Origin: Ruminococcus sp. CAG:563
GTDB lineage: Bacteria > Bacillota > Clostridia > Oscillospirales > Acutalibacteraceae
Reading direction: 5' to 3'
NCBI GenBank assembly: GCA_000434915.1
Contig: FR882088.1
Location: forward strand, 128,218-165,891
DNA length: 37,674 nucleotides
Below, one piece after another: positions 33,158 through 37,674 of this stretch. The position numbers and the translations under genes were made by a program. The stretch's first letter is position 1. Every line of letters starts with the position of its first letter. A model generated the notes under the pieces. The model was not told the origin of the DNA. It worked only from the letters and a program-made list of their open reading frames with translations, and did no database searches.

Positions 33158-34978
33158 ATGATTTTTAAACAATTTACTACAAATGAAATAAAGGCCGCAG
33201 GATGGCTCAGAAATAAGCTTGAAATTCAGGCAAATGGTCTTTCCGGCAATCTTGACAAGATGTGGAACAGTGTCAAGGAATCAAGCTGGATAGGAGGAAA
33301 TGACGAGGGTTGGGAGAGAGTCCCTTATTGGCTCGACGGCTTTGTGCCGCTTGCTTACCTTCTTGACAATAACGACATGAAGGCCCGTGCCAAAAAATAT
33401 GTTGACGCTATTCTTGAACGTCAGTGTGAGGACGGCTGGATCTGCCCGTGCGAAAAGGAAAAGCGTGTTAACTATGATATCTGGGCTTGCTTTATAATCT
33501 GCAAGGCACTTGTCGTATATGCAGATTGCTCGGGCGATGAGCGAATCGAAAATGCGGTCAGCCGTGCGCTGCAAAATCTCAGCACACACATGAACAGCCG
33601 AACTCTTTTTGATTGGGGATCGGCTCGTTGGTTCGAGTGTCTTATACCGATTTTTTGGCTTCGTGAAAGAAAGCCTGAGGATTGGCAGCTGGATCTTGTT
33701 GACAAGCTCTACATACAGGGCATTGACTATAAAAAAATGTTCAAATCGTGGCGCTATGCCGAAAGACGTGAAAATTGGAGCTATCTAAATCATGTTGTCA
33801 ACATTGCAATGATGCTCAAGGGCGAAGCATTGATGACAGAAATTATCGGCGGCGATCCAAACGAATTCGCAAAGCAGGCGATGGAAATTCTTTTGCGTGA
33901 CCACGGTATGGATTGCGGTCATTTCTCGGGTGACGAGTGTCTGAGCGGCACAAGTCCCGTTCACGGTTCGGAGTGCTGCTCCGTTGCCGAGGCAATGTAT
34001 TCTTATGAGTGGCTCGTTGCACTGACGGGTGACAGCTACTGGTCGGAGCGATTGGAAAAAACTGCGTTCAATGCGTTCCCGGCGACTGTAAGCCCCGATA
34101 TGTGGACGCATCAGTATGATCAGTTAACAAATCAGGTTCAGTGTTCTCGTTTCCCGAACGGTAAACAACCGTTTAACACGAACGGCGAGGAGTCACACAT
34201 TTTCGGCTTGGAACCGAATTTCGGATGCTGCACCGCAAACTTCAATCAGGCTTTTCCGAAGTTTGCAATGAGCACGGTGATGAAGACGAAAAACGGCGTT
34301 GCGGTATGTGCCGTTGCACCGAGCAAGGTTGAAACAAAGATTGGCGGTGCTGAGTTTGCCGTTGAAATAATCACAAATTATCCGTTTGAGGACGGTTATA
34401 AAATCAAGGTAAATTCAGCGACTCATGATGAGTGCGAAATACTTGTCCGCATTCCGGAAAAAGCTGTGAGTGCAACGATTGACGGCAAAGAGGTCGGTGT
34501 CGGCTTTGTGAGAATTAACCGTGATTTCTTCGGCGAAAGCATTATTGATGTCCGCTTTGATTTTAAGGTTGAGCTGACAAAACGACCGAGCGGCCTTTTC
34601 TGTGCCGAGCGTGGCAACCTTGTTTTCTCGCTTCCGATTGGTGAGAGGTGGGAGAAAAAAGAGTATGTTCGTGACGGAGTTGAGAGAAAATTCCCGTACT
34701 GCGACTATGAAATTTTCCCGACGACAGATTGGAATTACGGCTTTGCCGACAGGAATTTCACCGTTGAATTCGCCAAGGTAGGTGATGTTCCGTTCTCACC
34801 CGACGGCGCACCGATAAAGCTTAAAGCAAAAATGGCCCGGGTCGATTGGAAGATGACCGACGGCAGATGCGAGGAGCTTCCCGAGAGCAAAAAGGCAATC
34901 GGCGAACCGACAGAAAAGGAGCTTATCCCTTACGGCTGTACAAATCTTCGTATGACCGAGATGCCTATAACAGAATAA
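33158..34978 (+). CDS. GH127-type glycoside hydrolase (beta-L-arabinofuranosidase-like)
   Basis: The 606-aa protein belongs to the DUF1680/GH127 clan. An N-terminal alpha-barrel (about 1-375) holds HFSGDECLSG (candidate acid/base E260), SECCSVAEAMYSYEWL (E272, C274) and FGCCTANF (C357, C358). These match the Glu-Cys-Cys-Cys zinc site and cysteine nucleophile known from HypBA1. Beta-sandwich domains follow (about 380-606). No signal peptide or membrane segment is present, so it should act inside the cell on imported oligosaccharides. The exact sugar is uncertain because the clan also includes other specificities. The gene is 10 nt after smc with an AAGGAG site in the smc stop region, so it is likely co-transcribed with a housekeeping operon. 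A terminator follows. Confidence 0.8.
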   Translation: MIFKQFTTNEIKAAGWLRNKLEIQANGLSGNLDKMWNSVKESSWIGGNDEGWERVPYWLDGFVPLAYLLDNNDMKARAKKYVDAILERQCEDGWICPCEKEKRVNYDIWACFIICKALVVYADCSGDERIENAVSRALQNLSTHMNSRTLFDWGSARWFECLIPIFWLRERKPEDWQLDLVDKLYIQGIDYKKMFKSWRYAERRENWSYLNHVVNIAMMLKGEALMTEIIGGDPNEFAKQAMEILLRDHGMDCGHFSGDECLSGTSPVHGSECCSVAEAMYSYEWLVALTGDSYWSERLEKTAFNAFPATVSPDMWTHQYDQLTNQVQCSRFPNGKQPFNTNGEESHIFGLEPNFGCCTANFNQAFPKFAMSTVMKTKNGVAVCAVAPSKVETKIGGAEFAVEIITNYPFEDGYKIKVNSATHDECEILVRIPEKAVSATIDGKEVGVGFVRINRDFFGESIIDVRFDFKVELTKRPSGLFCAERGNLVFSLPIGERWEKKEYVRDGVERKFPYCDYEIFPTTDWNYGFADRNFTVEFAKVGDVPFSPDGAPIKLKAKMARVDWKMTDGRCEELPESKKAIGEPTEKELIPYGCTNLRMTEMPITE

Positions 34979-34980
34979 AA

Positions 34981-35037
34981 TTACGGCTGTCAGATTCAGA
35001 GCATAAGATTTACTCGAATTTGACAGCCGTTTTTTGA
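34981..35037 (+). terminator. Intrinsic terminator after the glycosidase
   Basis: ACGGCTGTCAGATTC (34983-34997) pairs with GAATTTGACAGCCGT (35016-35030) with one G-U, and TTTTTT follows. It ends the long operon and could also serve the converging minus-strand gene. Confidence 0.9.
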
Positions 35038-35064
35038 TAGTATACCGAAAAAATTTATTATTGA

Positions 35065-36633
35065 TTACCTGCTTTGAGCATATTTTTCGTGGAGCTTCAG
35101 CGGATAGGTTGCGTCCTTAAACTCCCAATGCTCCAGTCCGTATTTAACGGCGTCGGCAGGCGTCAGGCTTGTTATTTTTTTGTATTCGTCAGCCTTTTCC
35201 CACTCATCCGTCGGGATAACGTTGAAGCTCATATCTACACTGCTGCCGAAAAGGCAGGGGTCGATTTGACCGAGTGTCGTTTCCTGTGCAAGGCGGCCGT
35301 GGGCGAGATAGGGAACATCTGCGCTGCTGCTTGTTACGCTTTCTTGAGCAAGATAGTCGGCTCTGTAAACATATGAATCAAAGTTCTGTGCCGTGAGCAC
35401 AAGCATAACGCAGCAGCCTGCTACGAATGCAACAGGTGCGGCAGCAGTGATTAATTGTTTGATTTTTTTGCCCATATCAAGCGATTTAATCAAATACATC
35501 GCATAACAGAAAAGAATCGCAAATGTGGTGAAAAATGTTCTGTCGCCTCTGTGATTTACAATCGTCATCGGGGCAACCGCACTGCCGAGCAGAACAACGG
35601 TCATGATGAGAGATGTAATTAATTTTTTTTGCTTTGAGAGAACAGACACAACCAAAGCGGCAATCAAATAGACTACCTCGAGCGGCAAATATATCATTGC
35701 CAGCTCGTTTGCTTTTTGTGCGAAAATGACGGCAAAGATGCAGGTCAGCGGAAAAACTGTGAGAATTGCGGTCAGAATAAATTTTATAAATCTATTTGTT
35801 TTGCATTGCCTGTAAAGCACATAGATCATGGCGCCGGAAAGTATCACATAAACAATAAAATACTGATTTGCAAGCAATGCAAAGCTTCGCAGAGTCGAGA
35901 TGATGTTGAAAATTAAGACTTTCGGTTCGACGTATCCCCTGTAATAGTCGAGCTTTTCTTTTGTGTCCGTAACCCTCGGAATTAGATACATCATCAATGC
36001 TCCGACTGCCGAAAAAATCATATTTACAATACCGGGCACAGATGCCTTTTTGTTATTTATAATGTCGCCGACGATAATCATTATCGCTGCACAGAGCACC
36101 ACAATAGTTGTATTTTCGCTGAAAAGGCACGTACAGACCGCCGAAAAAGCAAGTGGAACGTAAAGAAAGCGAGAGCCGCCGACTTTAAGCTTCTTTATAA
36201 AAACCCCTGACATCAGTGCAAAGGCGAACGGAACGGCATAGTTACAGAATGCGGCAATCATGCAATAAACCTCACGCATTATTCCGACTGCAGGGAAAGC
36301 AATTACCGTCCCGATGGGAAAAATCGCTTTCGGGTTATCGTTGAAAAACAGCTTGTTGGCAAGAAAAACAATTAATGTCAGGAAAAAAGCCGTGAAAAAA
36401 ATCGCCGCGGTAAAATGATGTGAGAAATAAAAGCCGAATACATTTCCCAAAAATCTGCCGTTACCGTAAAACAACGCTTCACGCAGAACGCTGACGATAT
36501 CACCCTTGAAATCCCTTGTAAAAAGCAAAACATCGTACTGCGGATATGTAAACATATATGACAGGGCAAAACCAATGAAAATGATAATATATTGAACAGA
36601 AGAAAGAACAACAGACTTTTTTGAGGTCTTCAT
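35065..36633 (-). CDS. Polytopic membrane protein, DUF6056-like
   Basis: The protein has 522 aa and roughly eleven to twelve hydrophobic segments. The first is at about 10-29, followed by an outer loop with YGNGRFLGNVFG, and a soluble tail (about 430-522) ends the protein. The loop motif and layout resemble DUF6056 and related GtrC/glucosyltransferase-like membrane proteins, which are thought to modify surface polymers. The assignment is by general resemblance only. GGGAG lies before the ATG at 36633. The gene stands alone: a terminator separates it from rplA upstream, and it converges with the glycosidase gene. Confidence 0.6.
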   Translation of the reverse strand: MKTSKKSVVLSSVQYIIIFIGFALSYMFTYPQYDVLLFTRDFKGDIVSVLREALFYGNGRFLGNVFGFYFSHHFTAAIFFTAFFLTLIVFLANKLFFNDNPKAIFPIGTVIAFPAVGIMREVYCMIAAFCNYAVPFAFALMSGVFIKKLKVGGSRFLYVPLAFSAVCTCLFSENTTIVVLCAAIMIIVGDIINNKKASVPGIVNMIFSAVGALMMYLIPRVTDTKEKLDYYRGYVEPKVLIFNIISTLRSFALLANQYFIVYVILSGAMIYVLYRQCKTNRFIKFILTAILTVFPLTCIFAVIFAQKANELAMIYLPLEVVYLIAALVVSVLSKQKKLITSLIMTVVLLGSAVAPMTIVNHRGDRTFFTTFAILFCYAMYLIKSLDMGKKIKQLITAAAPVAFVAGCCVMLVLTAQNFDSYVYRADYLAQESVTSSSADVPYLAHGRLAQETTLGQIDPCLFGSSVDMSFNVIPTDEWEKADEYKKITSLTPADAVKYGLEHWEFKDATYPLKLHEKYAQSR

Positions 36634-36705
36634 TTACTTCACTCCCGTAAATTTCAAATTTAAGAAAAATTATGCAACTTAATTATGCGGTGCTGCTTAA
36701 TAAAA

Positions 36706-36738
36706 CAAAAAAAGGTCAGACAAATGCCCGACCTTTTT
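36706..36738 (-). terminator. Intrinsic terminator after rplA
   Basis: On the minus strand, AAAAAGGTC and GACCTTTTT form the stem with a further GGGCATTTGTC inner pairing, followed by a T-run. It ends the rplK-rplA transcript. The remaining gap to the membrane protein (36634-36705) is A+T-rich and probably holds that gene's promoter, but no clear boxes were found. Confidence 0.85.
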
Positions 36739-36750
36739 ATTTTGTTTGAA

Positions 36751-37452
36751 TTATTCAGCAATAACTGCCTTTGCAGGGTTGATGCGTACGCCGGGGCCCA
36801 TTGTTGTTGCAACAACGCAGCTTCTGATGTACTGACCCTTTGATGAAGCCGGCTTTGCCTTGTTGATAGCGTCAAGAAGAGTTTTGTAGTTCTCCTGAAG
36901 CTTCTCAGCACCGAACGAAACCTTACCGATCGGGCAGTGGATGATGTTTGTCTTATCGAGACGGTACTCAATCTTACCTGCTTTAGCCTCTTCAACAGCC
37001 TTAGCAACGTCAGGAGTAACTGTACCTGCCTTCGGTGACGGCATAAGACCACGAGGACCGAGAACCTTACCGAGACGGCCAACAAGACCCATCATGTTGG
37101 GAGCTGCGATAGCGACGTCGAAATCAAGGAAACCTTCGCCCTGAATCTTAGCAACAAGATCCTCGGCACCGACGATTTCTGCACCTGCTGCAGCTGCAGC
37201 GTCTGCTGCATCGCCCTTAGCAAAAACAGCAACTCTAACCTTCTTACCTGTACCGTTCGGAAGAACGACAGCACCACGAACCTGCTGATCAGCGTGACGA
37301 GAGTCAACACCGAGACGAACGTGGATTTCAACAGTTTCATCAAACTTAGCGGAAGAAGTCTTGACTGCGAGATCAAGAGCCTCTGCCGGATCATAAAGCG
37401 TAGCTCTGTCAACGAGCTTTGCGCTCTCTAAATATTTCTTACCGTGTTTCAT
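36751..37452 (-). CDS. rplA: Ribosomal protein L1
   Basis: The 233-aa protein binds 23S rRNA at the L1 stalk and in many bacteria represses its own operon. It starts MKHGKKYLESAKLVD. Its signature stretch IGKVSFGAEKLQENYKTLL is followed by the TMGPGVRINPAKA ending. Length and motifs are complete. An AGGAGG-type site precedes the ATG. The gene is 55 nt after rplK. rplJ and rplL, which often follow, are absent: a terminator and an unrelated gene come next. Confidence 0.97.
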   Translation of the reverse strand: MKHGKKYLESAKLVDRATLYDPAEALDLAVKTSSAKFDETVEIHVRLGVDSRHADQQVRGAVVLPNGTGKKVRVAVFAKGDAADAAAAAGAEIVGAEDLVAKIQGEGFLDFDVAIAAPNMMGLVGRLGKVLGPRGLMPSPKAGTVTPDVAKAVEEAKAGKIEYRLDKTNIIHCPIGKVSFGAEKLQENYKTLLDAINKAKPASSKGQYIRSCVVATTMGPGVRINPAKAVIAE

Positions 37453-37507
37453 AAGATATTCCTCCCATTATAGTGGTTAAATCGGATTTTACCTCCCACG
37501 CGGGAGC

Positions 37508-37674
37508 ATCAGTCTACAACAGTAACGCCCATGCTGCGTGCAGTACCAGCGATCATTGACATTGCTGTTTCGATCGTTGCTGCATTCAAATCAGGCATCT
37601 TCTGTTCAGCGATTTTTCTAACCTGCTCACTTGTGATTGTGGCAACTTTTGTCTTGTTAGGCACACCTGAACCG
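37508..37674 (-). CDS. rplK: Ribosomal protein L11, C-terminal part
   Basis: The last 54 codons and the stop of L11 are present, and the gene runs off the right edge of the window. The translated end includes SGVPNKTKVATITSEQVRKI in part and finishes MSMIAGTARSMGVTVVD, the standard L11 C-terminus that binds the GTPase-centre rRNA. No start codon is inside the window. It is followed by rplA on the same strand. Confidence 0.95.

Overview
The window looks like the chromosome of a low-to-mid GC anaerobic Firmicute, probably a gut Clostridia/Oscillospirales (Ruminococcaceae-like) species. The evidence is the gene complement and order (infC-rpmI-rplT, a SpoU methylase, dprA-topA-trmFO-rnc-radical SAM-smc), the folate-dependent TrmFO, BspA-type repeats, and zinc-ribbon TIR proteins of a kind I recall from gut Clostridia. 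Species-level placement cannot be made from the sequence alone.

Layout. (1) 1-265: a GACA tetranucleotide tract at the window edge, then an intrinsic terminator. (2) 266-9306: a five-gene co-directional cluster with 14-79 nt gaps and a strong terminator: TIR protein A (zinc ribbon, TPR, TIR, membrane segment, DUF6273-like outer domain), a SIR2-like protein, an SPFH/YdjI-like protein with three C-terminal zinc ribbons, a membrane-anchored BspA/LRR-like protein, and TIR protein B. This is the most interesting locus. It pairs two NAD-linked enzyme folds (TIR and SIR2) with a membrane scaffold and surface-exposed domains, and resembles a membrane-tethered, Thoeris-like NAD signalling or defence system. 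A decayed tyrosine recombinase (9307-9720) abuts its 3' end. (3) 9843-11620: an ornithine cyclodeaminase-family enzyme and a LicC-like nucleotidyltransferase. (4) 11740-17320: a LysR regulator divergent from a class Ic-type aspartate aminotransferase, a DUF1275 membrane protein, argG and purA. Three of these genes make or consume aspartate. (5) 17417-18768: an acyltransferase-3 membrane protein with a good promoter and terminator. (6) 18786-20914 (minus): a zinc-ribbon/TM/TPR protein and a small membrane protein. (7) 21052-22417: the IF3-L35-L20 operon with a structured leader and an apparent AUC start codon for infC. (8) 22476-34978: a DNA/RNA maintenance run (SpoU methylase, dprA, topA, trmFO, rnc, Elp3-like radical SAM, smc) ending in a GH127-type glycosidase. 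(9) 35065-37674 (minus): a polytopic membrane protein, and rplA plus the 3' end of rplK.

How the genes fit together. Regions 4, 7, 8 and 9 are core metabolism, translation and chromosome maintenance in tight operons. The 266-9306 block is more A+T-rich by eye (especially the SIR2-like gene), carries paralogous modular TIR proteins, and is flanked by an integrase remnant, so it reads as an accessory island. I saw no tRNA, rRNA, CRISPR array, reverse transcriptase or intact insertion sequence.
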